Shown piece after piece: positions 1 to 11,999 of a stretch of 64,000 bases of DNA (within the stretch, counting starts at the first letter, position 1; each line of letters starts with the position of its first letter). The notes beneath the pieces were generated by a model. That model did not search any database. It had not been told where the DNA came from and saw only the letters and a list, made by a program, of their open reading frames with translations. Source of the stretch: Magnolia sinica. Lineage: Eukaryota > Streptophyta > Magnoliopsida > Magnoliales > Magnoliaceae. Position numbers and translations under genes: made by a program. Where the stretch lies: positions 62,165,493 through 62,229,492 of the forward strand of contig NC_080575.1 of the NCBI RefSeq assembly GCF_029962835.1, written 5' to 3'.

Positions 1-3000
1 CAACGCCCATATAACGTACAATTTATTACACACTTATTCATTCAGACATTTCTACAAACACTTAGACTACATATTCCAACATACATGACGTATGTTGGTA
101 ATAGCACGTCTTAGGGCAAATCCTTTCGCCAAGGAGTTGTTACACACATAACTAGCATGAACACACTACAATTAATCATGGCAAACACACGTTCAAATTC
201 CATACATATACGGCCCTTTCTACAATTACATGGAATACACTATACTCCATATAGTTCATATATATCTAAAATGCGAAACAAACATCGCATTTGGCATGTG
301 AAATAGCGCCCACATCAGTAATAAACCATTAACCAACATTGAAAGCCTTGAAAACCATAACTTATACGTTTATAGTCTGCACCTTTCGCCGGTAGACTCG
401 TAGCGAACTCAGTTTTAAAAGTTAAGTCTTGTCTACGGCACCACAATAACCTATAACAGAGAATAGGTTAGTTAATTCATTTATTACGCTAGTCAGAAAT
501 CCTAAGATAAGTTAGGGTTAGGTTTTCTTACCCAAGCACGGAGTCGGAATTGCCTGTATAACGATACAGGACCGACGGTTGATTACGTGGAGTAGCGGGA
601 TTGAATCCCAGGAAGAATCTCCAACTCTCACTTTTTTCTTTTCCCTTCTCTTTTCTCTTCTCTCTCTCCTAGGATTTCTCAAATTCGTATGAGGTGAGAG
701 AGTGAGGGTTTAAGGTCCTTATATAGGCCCAGGTTTGATGAAAATGGCCCCAAGGCCAAGGTATACTTAGGTTATATCCAAATACGGACTGTTCCGGTCC
801 AACGGAGCACTTCTGGTGGCCCCTTTTCCACGTGCAATCGGACTTAAGCTCCCTGACCATGGATCTAGGTCAGGCTGAGTTTTCGTTTCGATCGGGTTTG
901 TAGATCAGCCGTGGCGGACTAGTTTCAGTTCAACGGTCACGGTCACTCGATCAGGGTCACAAGTACACCGACATGTGTGGGATATTTCTCCTGATCCGAG
1001 GGTGTATTTGGGTCAGATTTTGATGGTCTGAATCCTTATATTTGGCCCGCAAGCGACACGACTCAGATTACTTAAATTCGAATTTTTTTTCTAAATATTT
1101 TCACGTTTCTCACACACTTTGCTCCGGGCTCAAGTTGTGCATTTCTAGACACATTTAAGACTTGATTTCTGAGGAGGTTGTCAAGTCCAGTAATGCGGTC
1201 ATATCCGTATAGTTTCGGGATAATCGGACTTTCGACGTGCGGTCTAGGTCCAATACGGAGTTTTGGTGTGCTCCCGAGAGCAACCGGGTTTAGAGATGGA
1301 TTCTAGATTTTAGGGTAACATAGCATCGATGATGCTACATGTTTTGGGTCTTGCAGATCATATTTAAAGTGATTAGTGCTAATTTCACAAGAACTCTAGT
1401 TTAACACTTGCTAATATTAACTTAATTTTTAAAGGTTTTGGTCCTGAGTAATTTCTGCCTGAGGTGGTACTTGGGTCCTTGTACAGATTTTTTCGAGACG
1501 TTACAATATATGATTGTTGTATATGCGACAGCTCCTTGGCGAAAGGATTTGCCCTAATAAATATTAAGGCCAACATACGTCGTGTATGTTGGAACGTGTA
1601 GCCTAAGTGTTTGTGAAAATGTCTAAATGAGTATGGCATTTGGATTTGTGCTTGCCATGATTAATTGTCGTGGATATATGATTGTTGTATATGCGACAAC
1701 TCCTTTGCGAAAAGATTTGCCCTAATACGTAGTATAACTAATATACGTTGTGTATGTTGGAACGTGTAGTCTAAGTGTTTGTAAAAATTTCTGTATGAGT
1801 AAGCATTTGGTGAATTGTACTTTATGTGGGTGTTGAGATGAGATTCTCAACTATCTTAACTGGGTGTATAAATTCCTCCATGCAACTTACACTATATTGT
1901 CTATTTTACTCATGGAATGCATATATGTGAATTCATGTGCATGTTATATTTCATAACATGCTTAAATGATTGTAGGATTGGAATGATTTGTTCATTACTG
2001 CTTTGACTATATCATATGAGTACTTGTTGGAATTGGGTGTGTTTGGGACTGCGGTATAGTCCAGGCAATCGGTAACAGGTTTTGACCGATTAGCTGAGGT
2101 TGTTTCGCCACGCAGGACGTGTTCGATGAATTCGAGCCTTACTTTGGTTGTCGACAGTGGTTAGGCCACACGGAGTGCTTATTTACTTCATGCCGACCAT
2201 CTCAATGTACGCTCATAGTAGTCGAGCTCGTCAAGTAACCCGATTGACCCGATGTATGTTCACCATATATGGACGCTACTGCTTGAACCTATGGTACCAA
2301 ACTCACCAGTGGAAACCCCGTTAACCTTGGTACCTCAATCCGCTAAGACTCATGAGCCGAACATGGTGGTATGGGACACCGTGGTCGTGCTATTGGCCTA
2401 TACTGGGGTAATGAGCCTCCCCGTAGTGACCAGTGAGCAACCCAGACTCGTGAGCCGAATATAGTGGTATGGGACACTGTATTCGAGCTGTCACCCTACG
2501 ACTAGGTGACGAGCCATTCGTAGTGACCTCAAGCATACTTTAAGACTGCGCTGAGGTGATGAGCCTTGCCGTAGTAAACAATAGTATAAACCAGGCATGC
2601 ATCGAGGTGACGAGCCCTTTGTAGCAACCTGTAACCGCAACATCGTATGAGATTAGCTAGGACTGACGACCCTAGAATGGATCATTGTTTAGGAAATGAT
2701 ATAAAAGAGGTACCTTAGTTTCCCAATCCTGCTATATGAAAAGGCCTAATAAGAACTTGGTAATCACGCTCATGCACCGCATTGCATGTGCCGTTTGGCG
2801 TTGGGTAGAGCACTGAGGAAGTGACTGACATGCCGCAACCGTGAGATGAAGATCGCAGAGGAAGTGCAGGCGGGGGCATGCATCATTATTTCATATCATT
2901 CTTATATTAATAAGAGTACTTAGGACCTGATTGTTGTATTGCGTTATCATTACTGCTTGACTGAATTGATAACATGTTAACCTTTGCTTTATTATTCCAC

Positions 3001-3660
3001 TGAGTTGATCACTCACTCCCACGTTACGGGACGGTGTTTTAAACACCAACTAGACCCTGTTGTAGTTTCAGATGATGGCACAGCCTGCGAGGCAGAGCCG
3101 GACTTTGAGGATGATGAGGGGCATTCTTATATATGTAGTATTCAGGCGGGTTTCTATAGACCGTTCTGATCGATGGGGCTTCAGTGCTTATACTTGTAGT
3201 GGACCATCACTCTTTGATATTTCATATTTTGAAACAATACTTGTAACTATTTGACTTGACAATGCGTTCATACTTTGGGGACCTACAATGGTTTATACAT
3301 TTTATACACTTATCACAGTTTTTCGCTTGCGTAAATTCAACTGTCCCTGGAGTATGATTTGCTGATTTAGCTTAATCACATTCATGTTTTATGCACTAAC
3401 ATGGACAACATCGAATCATCATTATGTATGTTACATAAGTGATGCGTTAGAACTGGAGAGTTGGGTACCTGCTCGACCCTCAATTTTCAGTGCGTTACAG
3501 AATCTCTACCCATGGATTGTTTCAAATTCAGTACTTGATTTTCAGACTTCAGCCATAATTACCAAACAAGTTTTTTGACTTCAGATTTCAGATCCAGGTT
3601 TCAGATTCCAGATTCAGCTTCAGATTTTAGATTCAGGCTTTAAACTTCAGATTTAACAAA
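1..3660. mobile_element. LTR-derived retroelement block, fossil (probably Ty3/gypsy)
   Basis: No open host gene is seen. The left part read on the minus strand looks like an LTR: a TATATAAGG box near 720-730 followed by a C/T-rich leader and a splice-donor-like GGGTAAG near 530. The part from about 1385 reads as related DNA on the plus strand, so the block is at least two pieces in opposite orientation. From 2080 to 2640 a phrase like GAGGTGACGAGCC recurs, a style I associate with long LTRs of Del/Tekay-type gypsy elements; that assignment is from memory. Broken; no coding domain was recognised and the outer ends cannot be placed. Confidence 0.4.
1511..1835 (+). repeat. Two tandem 168-bp units, also present inverted at 1-170
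   Basis: GATTGTTGTATATGCGAC starts at 1512 and again at 1680. Each unit runs through CTCC(T)TGGCGAAAGGATTTGCCCTAA-like text, then TGTATGTTGGAACGTGTAG and CTAAGTGTTTGT. The reverse complement of 1-170 carries the same words in the same order, so the sequence is present once inverted and twice direct. Confidence 0.7.
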
Positions 3661-3789
3661 TGGGGCCTAAGTGGGCTACACAACATGAATTAAGCATTGA
3701 TAATGGGGCGTACCGTTGAAATCCTCTTAGAGCCCACCATGATGTTTATTTGCCATCAAACCTATACATGAGGTCATATAAGATGTGAA

Positions 3790-4383
3790 TAGAGGTGTAC
3801 ACGAATCGAGCTAGCTTGGTTAGCTCGCTCAACTCAACTCGAAAAAGTTCGATTCGACTTAGTTCGAAGCTAAGTTCAAACCAAGTCGAGTTGATTTTTT
3901 GAGCTCGAAAATGAGTTCAAGTCGAATTCGAGCTGGCCCCAGCTCGACTCGACTCAGATCGAACCTAGCTCGAATCGAACTCGGATCGAACCAGTTCGGT
4001 GACTCGGTTACTTTCATATTGATGTTGCTCACCAAGTGTTTGATGAAATGACTCAGAGAAGTGTGGCTAGTGGCAAAGAAGGTATGTATATGAAACCAAC
4101 ACCCTTTTTTTCTTGATTTTTATGTTGCTTAGAAGGTGTTTGATAAAATACATGTAAATCCATTGCTGCTGTCTCAAATACATCAAGATTTTGAAGGTGC
4201 AGTACAGGTGTTTGTGAAAATGCTGCAATGGTGAACTCAGCTCGATCTTGGCTTGAACTCGGCTCGAACTGGCCCGAGCTGCTGACTGAACCGAGTCGAG
4301 CTGGCCAATCAGGCTCGAGGACTGAGTTGAGCCGAGTTCGAGCTGAGGCCAGCTCGACTTGGTTCGACTCGATGTACACCCTA
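3790..4383. mobile_element. hAT-type MITE with perfect 8-bp TSD
   Basis: The 594-bp element has imperfect terminal inverted repeats, left TAGAGGTGTACACGAATCGA and right (reverse complement) TAGGGTGTACATCGAGTC. It is flanked by the exact 8-bp duplication GATGTGAA at 3782-3789 and 4384-4391, the TSD length of hAT elements. The body is rich in GAGCTCGA/TCGAGT words and folds back on itself. There is no transposase, so it is non-autonomous. A relative lies at 26445-27082. Confidence 0.88.
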
Positions 4384-4518
4384 GATGTGAACAAAAAATA
4401 CAAATATCAACTTGATCCAAAACTTTTGTGCTTCTGTGGAGTTTACAACGAAAGATCCTGTTATCCACTGCAGCCTTTGATGGAAATGGAACGACTACTT
4501 ACCATGCCACTAGCCAAG

Positions 4519-4948
4519 GGCTAGTGGTCGGTGCTATGTGGGCCCCACCATGATGTGTGTGTTTCATCCATGCTGTCCACCCATTCTTCCATATTATTTT
4601 ATGGTATAAGCTCAAAAATGAGGTTGATCCAAATCTCAAGTAGATTGTATAGTGTTGATTGACCGCCCACCATTAAAAACTTCTTAGGGCCAAAGAAGTT
4701 TTGGATTAAGCTGATATATATTTTTTCCTTTCATCCAGCCCATATGACCTAATCAACGTGTTAGATGTCAAATAACTGTTACCGTAGGCCCTAAGAAGTT
4801 TTTCACGATGGACATTAAATCACAACTATTTTCCCAAGGTGTGTCCACCTGAGATTTAGATTTACTTCATTTTTAACATCAAGCCCTAAAATTATCTTTC
4901 AAAATGGAACACATACATCATGGTGGGGTCCACATAGCACCGATTAGC
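4519..4948. mobile_element. Foldback element, family FB1, copy a
   Basis: The left end GGCTAGTGGTCGGTGCTATG is matched by the right end read backwards, TGCTAATCGGTGCTATGTGG. The two halves pair along almost the whole length: CCACCATGATGTGTGTG against CATACATCATGGTGG, and CATTAAAAACTTCTTAGGGCC against GGCCCTAAGAAGTTTTTCA. So this is a long imperfect palindrome of about 430 bp, not a short-TIR MITE. No clear TSD was seen, so the superfamily is left open. Confidence 0.75.
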
Positions 4949-5091
4949 AGGTGTCAGCATCACTAGCTGCCTTGGATCTGCATCAATTTTGCGCTGACGG
5001 GGTAAAATAATACGGCAAGATGGATCGCTTGAGGAATCATACAACTCTTCTTCGGACACGGTTGGGCTAGCGAAGCCGCCACCAGCCAGGG

Positions 5092-5542
5092 GGCTAGTAG
5101 TCAGTGCTACGTGGATACCACCATGATGTATGTGTTTTATACACGCCGTCCATCCATTTTGAAATATAATTTTTAGGGCCTGACCACAAAAGTAAGTTAG
5201 TTTTAAATCTCAGGTGGACCACATCATGGGATAACAATTGTGATTAAATGTCCACCATTAAAAACCTCCCAGGGCCACTGTGATGGTTATTTGACATCTA
5301 ACCTGTTGATTAAGTAATACAGACTTGAATGGAGGGAAAAAATACATATCAGCTTAATCCGTAACTTTTGTGGCCCGAAGAAGTTTTTAATGGTAGGCGT
5401 TCAATCAACACTGTGCGGTCCACTTGAGATTTGGATCAACCTCATTTTTGGGCTTATACCATAAAATGATCCCAAATAATGGGTGGACGGCATTGATGAA
5501 ACACACATCATGGTGGGGCCCACAGAGCACCGACCAGTAGCC
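5092..5542. mobile_element. Foldback element FB1, copy b, next to the CDKG2 promoter
   Basis: Same family and palindromic layout as the copy at 4519-4948, 451 bp. The left end is GGCTAGTAGTCAGTGCTACG and the right end, reverse complemented, GGCTACTGGTCGGTGCTCTG. It ends about 150 bp before the (CT)n tract and 200 bp before the TATA-like box of the kinase gene, so it forms the upstream edge of that promoter. No TSD was recognised. Confidence 0.75.
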
Positions 5543-5686
5543 GATCCGTTCCCCTCCTCGTGATTAAATAATTCTCGCGTAAACGTGCGCGTCTTCGCTC
5601 CGCGTCTTTTTATCGTCCGCGTATTGCTTTCCTCTACCAGGAAAACGCAGCGAAGGATAGTCGCCGCCCTTCCTTTTTCGCTGGCT

Positions 5687-5688
<2 letters not shown>

Positions 5689-5721
<33 letters not shown>

Positions 5722-5747
5722 GAATTCCATTCCAAATCTATAAAAAG
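5689..5747 (+). promoter_or_regulatory. (CT)n tract and TATA-like box, candidate CDKG2 core promoter
   Basis: A 30-bp CT run at 5689-5718 is followed by TATAAAAAG at 5739-5747. The next 395 bases up to the start codon at 6143 are C/T- and GGGTTT-rich, like a plant 5' leader. I see no ATG-started upstream ORF of note. Whether the leader is spliced cannot be told. Confidence 0.45.
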
Positions 5748-6142
5748 TATATTTCTAGGGTTTCTTTCCTTTCCTTTCTTTTGTCTTCTCTTCGTCGACT
5801 TCTCAGATTTCTAGGGTTTCGCTTAAAAATTCCTTTTCTGGAGGTGGTTGCCATTCCCTTCAAGAAAAAGATTGGATCATTGAATATATTTTAGATTTTC
5901 TTCGATTTTCAACGTTCTGCTGTTTAGATCCTCGTTCTCTGTGTTTTTCTAGGGTTTCAAGTTCGTTCCTTTGAAATTAGGGTTTTCAGCACGGTGAGAT
6001 TGGTGAATTGTCATCGTGGAGCAAAATATTCAAGATTAGGTTTTTATTCTTGCAAATTAGGGTTTTTTTTCCTGGAATTAGGTCTTAGATTCGATTTAGG
6101 GGTTTTTCTTGGTGTGAGGAAAATCGGGGTTGCGGGGTACAT

Positions 6143-9100
6143 ATGGCAGCAGGAAGGCATGGAGGTTACCTCGACCACGAATTCAGGGACCGGGAAACGG
6201 ATCTTGGGGTGTCACAGCGGAGGGATTTCTATTACTACAAGGAAGGATATGGCCGATACCGTGATGTTGTCCGTGAGCCCGACTGTAACCGTGGTAGTCG
6301 TGATCTTGAACGACAAAAGGAGCGGGATTATCAGGACAAGGCAAGAAGTAGGCGGAGGAATGCTAAGGAGAGGGAGTTGGAGAATGCAGGGTACCGATCT
6401 TCTTCAAGCACGAGCAATTCGGGTGGCAGAAGTAGTGGTTGGAAGAAAGGTGGGTTTTATGTTAGAAAGGCTGAACGAGAGCCGGGGGAGTTGTCAAGTG
6501 GAAGTGGATCTGATGATGGTGACATATCCGAACTGCAGGTTAGGCAGAATGAGAATCAGTTGGAAAATGGGCCCAAGTCGCCGCCGGGTAGAAAGAGGAA
6601 GTTTTCCCCGATTGTATGGGATAGAGAAGAAAGGAAGGTGAGTAAATCTCCTATAAAGAGAACTGATCCACCGAATGCCTCCCTGCCTCTGTCGCTGCCT
6701 CAAGACTTCTCCCAGTCACAGTCCCCCAATCATCATGAGGTTGCAGAACCATCTCATATCGAGCACACTAGCTTTCACAGGTCACCTTTCAGACCTGCCA
6801 TAGCACCTGGGTCCGCCGGGTCTGCAGTGTCAGATTCGCCAGTTGCTTTTTCCCAGGGTTTGCCTCTCAAGCTGCACCAGGGCAATGATCAGGAACCCGG
6901 GCAGCTTGAAGAGGAAGACTATGCTCCAATGCTGAATATTGGAGCTTCACGATGGGCTGATAACAACAATTCTTCTGCTGACGAAGGTGAGATTTCTGAT
7001 GAGGAAGGCATGACTAAAAGGAGAAAAAAGATTGCCGTTGCTGAGTCATTGGACACAAAGTTAATCAAAAGGGTGCCAAGTCCTGAGCTTGGAGAGCTCT
7101 CAAGAGAAGGCTCTGAAGGAATTCAAGCTAAGTCATCCAGTTCTGATGGTGAAGGTCGCCATGCCAGGGCAGCTAGTGGAGATGAATATGTTGAAATTGA
7201 TTCTGAGAAAAATGATGTTATGGATGTTGACAGGGAAAGTGCTAATGACTATGTCAATGGTCACCAGGTGGAAATGGTTCCTAGTGAAAGTGATTTACTT
7301 ACACCACCAGAGCCAGCAACGGCCCCCCCAAGAAGCATAAGCATGTTACAGGGGTGTAGAAGTGTTCATGAGTTCGAGAAATTAAACAGGATAGATGAAG
7401 GCACTTATGGTGTTGTTTTCAGGGCCAAAGATAAGAAGACTGGGGATATTGTAGCATTAAAGAAAGTGAAGATGGAGAAAGAAAGAGAAGGTTTCCCCAT
7501 GACATCTCTGAGGGAAATTAACATTCTTCTGTCATTTCACCATCCGTCAATCGTGGAGGTTAAGGAAGTTGTAGTAGGGAGCAACCTTGATAGCATTTTC
7601 ATGGCTATGGAGTACATGGAGCATGATCTCAAGGGGCTGATGGAAGTGATGAAACAACCTTTTAGCCAGAGCGAGGTGAAGTGTATAATGTTACAGCTTT
7701 TGGAGGGAGTCAAGTATCTTCATGACAATTGGGTGCTTCACAGGTATTCCTCCTACCTAACTTTGCAGTCTTCATTATTCCTCCATTTCCTCAATTTATG
7801 ATGTGATGATTCATGGATCTGTGGTTTCTCTTTATCAGGGATTTGAAGACATCAAATCTTCTTATGAATAATCGTGGTGAGCTGAAGATTTGTGACTTTG
7901 GGTTGGCTCGCCAATATGGGAGCCCATTGAAGCCTTATACCCCCTTGGTAGTTACTCTGTGGTACAGGTAAGCTGCATGTTGTTTCTGTTACTACTCAGT
8001 TCATCTTTTGATTTCAGTGTCAGTCATGTCCTGAAATATTTCTTGCCTGGGGATGCTAATCCATGGCTTTTTTGAGATTTCACAATCAATATCTTTGTCA
8101 TTTACTTTATTTAGATGCTCCTTTTACACAGTGCTATTTTCTCTTACTCAATACAGTGAAAGCCTCTAATAAATAATCATATATGAGCTAATAATCTTAT
8201 TAGTTTGATTAATAGATCTGGTTACTAACATTTTTAAATATGCCAATAGTCTCTCATTAAACTGATAGAATTACTACCCAAACAAAGTTAATGTCAAATT
8301 AATAAACTGGGATTTTCCTTTATCTACATTTTTTGCTTGCTCCTTTTACACGACCAACTCGTTGTTAGTTGATAGAGCAAAACCCTCTCGAAAATAGTCC
8401 TCTGCAAGATATACTCATCATTAAATTTGATTAAACATTCCTGTCCCTATATCGCGCCTTGGTGCTAAAGTAATAAGCTAGATATCTAGTTGTTTTATAA
8501 GTTTTAATGGCTAAAATTACAATAGGTCCTGTACAAACTTGATTTGTTATTTCCTTATATGTCACATTATGCTATTCCAACTATTCCTCAAATGTTCGAG
8601 CTCCAGTACACTGTCGATATTGCCCAAGAAAACTCATACCTGTTAGCATTTTCTGATTACTTCGCCATAGGGAAAAAAATCTTTATCCTAACATGACTGG
8701 CCTTTTTTCATGCTACATAAGGAAAATTCACCTCCAGAGGAAGATTATTGTACCTAAAAGAAGTCAAATATTTCATTGTTACTCTAAGAGTCCAGAGGAA
8801 CTCATGTCTTACATTGTGTCTTTTCTCAAGTCTTCTCTGGCCTTTTGCCCAATAGAGTTCATTTTTCTGTGTTACCTAATGGAACTGACTTTTTTCCATG
8901 TTAAACTCCCCTTTTAAAAATTATTATTACTATGTTAATTGGGTTGGGTGACTAAATGGTTTCATAGTTGAAAACTTGAAATACCCTGCCATAAATATTT
9001 ACCTGAGTTGGAATAGCCTTTTGTCGATTTAAAAAGTATGTAATACTCGCTTTATCTGTATGATCCAACTTATTTACTCTCATTCCTGGTAAGTGCTGCC

Positions 9101-10347
9101 TGTAATGCACCCACTTGCACAATCCATATAAACCAAACTAACACAATTCATATAAACCAAACTAAGTACACAGTTCCACAGAATTTGATAGTATCAGTGT
9201 TTGTTTACTTTTTAATTGTCCTTTCTACAAAATATTGCGCATTCTTAGCAGCTCACTGCAGTTCTGCTCTGCTTCTTTCTTAACAGGGCACCTGAGCTTC
9301 TATTAGGAGCAAAGGAATATTCAACAGCTATTGACATGTGGTCCTTGGGCTGTATAATGGCCGAGCTTCTAGCAAAGGAACCGTTATTCAATGGGAAAAC
9401 TGAATTCGACCAGCTCGACAAGGTAATCTCTAGCCCATCAAGTTTTTCGTTCATCCCCAATCTTTGCCACATTGGCTCAATATGCTCATCTGATTTCTAC
9501 TTGATTGCAGATATTTAGGACTCTTGGTACACCAAGTGAGAAGATATGGCCGGGATTTGTCAAATTGCCGGGTGTCAAGGTCAACTTCGTTAAGCAGCCG
9601 TAAGTGCTTATTTCATACCTCTGATGTCCAAGTCACTATGGCGCAGTAGATCTTTACTTGTGTTCTTATTCTCACTGTTTTTTTCCCAGGCTTTCCAGCT
9701 ATGAGTGAATGTGGTCAGGCTTTGTGGTTTGCCATGGTGGCACTCTCCAGTTGCGGGGTACATAGGTCATGTTTGTAGTAACTAGTGATGTGTTTCTTTC
9801 AGGTACAACAAGCTACGTGAGAAGTTCCCACCAACATCTTTCTCTGGACGCCCTACCCTTTCTGAGGCTGGCTTTGACTTGCTGAATAAACTTCTTACGT
9901 ATGACCCTAGTCAGGTACTTATCTAAAAGGATCGTTTGATGGTAGCTTTTATTGTATGATTCATAGGTTGATGCTTTGTTTTGTTGTTCTGGTTTTGATT
10001 CTTACTGTTGCCTGTTACTTCTCAATGCAGCGGATAACAGCAGAAGCTGCTCTAAACCATGATTGGTTTAGTGAGGTCCCTGTGCCCAAATCAAAAGATT
10101 TTATGCCGACATTTCCTGCTCAACATGCCCAAGACAGGTATTTGGATGTCATAATTCAAAAGCAGCTGCACAAAGTGCATGCAACAATTCACTTGCCGAC
10201 CTTGCCTGGGTTTTAAATTCAATTTTTTTATTCATATTAATTGTTAGGCGTCAACGGAGAATTTTGAAGAGCCCAGATCCATTAGAAGAGCAACGGCGGA
10301 AGGATTTGCAGAGGAGTGATTCAGGCATGGGTGGCTTGTTTGGTTAA
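6143..10347 (+). CDS. CDKG2: Cyclin-dependent kinase G-2-like (PITSLRE-type) protein kinase
   Basis: Seven coding exons: 6143-7743, 7839-7967, 9287-9422, 9511-9599, 9803-9914, 10031-10137 and 10248-10347, total 2274 nt, 757 residues, all junctions GT-AG and in frame. Residues 1-410 are a low-complexity, Arg/Ser/Glu-rich region with basic clusters such as GRKRKFSP and KRRKKIA, likely nuclear signals. The kinase domain runs from about 411 to 695: glycine loop [12 protein letters not shown]-binding Lys440 in VALKKV, the class signature PMTSLRE at 452-458, HRDLKTSN at 533-540 with catalytic Asp535, DFG at 553-555 and the activation segment [14 protein letters not shown]. The tail ends SGMGGLFG. 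In Arabidopsis, CDKG kinases pair with cyclin L and act on pre-mRNA splicing, flowering and meiosis; that role is transferred by family. [16 protein letters not shown] fits the family N-terminus, which supports this start. All catalytic residues are present. CDKG1 is the alternative assignment; PMTSLRE favours CDKG2. Confidence 0.95.
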
Positions 10348-11997
10348 GTGAAAGAATTCATTGTACAGTTTCATTGAGCTCCTCTGGTTAGGTTACTTGT
10401 GGAATCCCATGAGGTGAGAGACGTGCATTGCATGTGAAGTTGGAAACTTCTGTTAGTGAGACGACAATTGATGCTGTTCTTAGCAGGCACGCCAGATGAT
10501 TCTTGATGGAGAAAGATACACTCTCTTGTTTTCTGCAATCAAACAAAGTCTGTTGCAGGATTTTTTTTTGTCCTCCAGCTTTGGCAAATCATGGCTTTGG
10601 CAAATCATAAAAAGTGCATCCTTTGTGCAGCTGGCCTCGCAAGGTGTGACTTAATGACATTTCCTTTGGTAAACTTGGTTTCATTGAAACTAATGTAAAA
10701 TATTTCCATTGGCACATTGTAAAAGATGATCCTTAAGTCTGGCTTTAAATATAAAAATTGTGTTGATATACTGTCAGTACCATCAGTGCTTGTTCCTTTA
10801 CTTTTATTTTTCATTTTACTTTTCACACTGTGTTTGCAAGAAACGATTGGTGTGAAGAGGAGGGCGTCCTTTGCTATTTGTATGTCCGAAGAATTTGAAG
10901 AAAACCTTTCCACTGAAAAGGTAATTTTCTGATTCAATATTTATGTAATGTAAGATGAGGATTTTGCTTTCCATCTCTGATGGATTGTACAATTTCCTTG
11001 AATGCAAAAAACAGTTGCAATTGGCTGTGCTGTGGGACAAGGGGATGCAAAAGCAATAGGATTGTCTCAGTGTGATGCTAATTTATTTATTTTGGTTTTA
11101 CCATGAAACTATCTCCATGATAAGTCGGTCCTATTCTAATTTGGCTGCAATCTAACAAATTATGTGAACACACTAATACCTAATAGTTGAAATGTTTGTC
11201 GATGTTATTTTACTTGGTGAATTTCAGTCTTTTAGTCACTGTACCTGGTGTGAGTGCTTTTGACGATCTAAGTATTTTAATAATTTTTGATGTTTCTGCT
11301 GATGCTGATCTCCAACGAGAAATGGAAAGTAGGTTCTTGAGAATTTGTTTCATGGAGGCACCTGCTTATCTTCTGTGCAAGCCATTGTCCTTTACTCCAT
11401 TCAGATTTAGGTATTATTTCTTCTTAATACTGGAAGTGGTAACTGTACGCCCAAAGTATTAGGCCATCTCCTGCTGACTCTATTTTGATGCCACATTTCT
11501 TTTTTCTTTATTTTTTGGTCAACCATGTATGCTCTAGCATGAAATGTGTATCTGAGAATAATCCTAGTAGAGGTGGGTGTGTGTTCTTCTTCCTGCAATG
11601 GGATGCCTTTGAGGAATGCATGAATTTGGATTTTTTATTTTTATTTTTTTTTATTTTTTTACAGCTTTTGCTGCATTTGTGTTGGCACTCTTACAGCAAT
11701 TTAAGAATAGAATTTAATGGAAATGTTATTATCTTTATGTAATCGTTGCACTGTACTCATATGAAGATAATATCATTGTTCATTCCAGTGAATCTCCTTT
11801 AGGGATCCTTTTTAATTCATGGAAAAAAGTTTAGTCGAGTTATGTATACGGATGTCCATGATCAGTGTTTAAAGTGCCAATTCAGGAGTTGAAAACTTCA
11901 ATCTTTCCAGGACTCTATTGCTTCTCCATTTTTTCTTTTCTTTTCTTTTTTTGGTCGATTATGTACTGTATTAAGATCCTACTCAAGGTCAGTCTGC
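10348..11997 (+). other. CDKG2 3' flank; no further gene seen
   Basis: The first few hundred bases should hold the 3' UTR. Short frames here have no recognisable domain and the DNA is T-rich with homopolymer runs (11634-11660). No clear polyadenylation site could be fixed. Confidence 0.5.
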
Positions 11998-11999
11998 TT

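Noticed and set aside
598-612. GGGATTGAATCCC, resembling a tRNA T-arm
   Set aside because: No partner arms nearby; it lies in LTR-like DNA.
4053-4524. Overlapping frames on both strands of 98-133 residues
   Set aside because: They lie mostly inside the MITE at 3790-4383 and arise from its GAGCTCGA-rich palindromic body.
5994-6641. A 215-residue frame overlapping the start of the kinase gene
   Set aside because: It begins at GTG rather than ATG and overlaps the kinase N-terminus in another frame without any domain; a shadow of the real gene.
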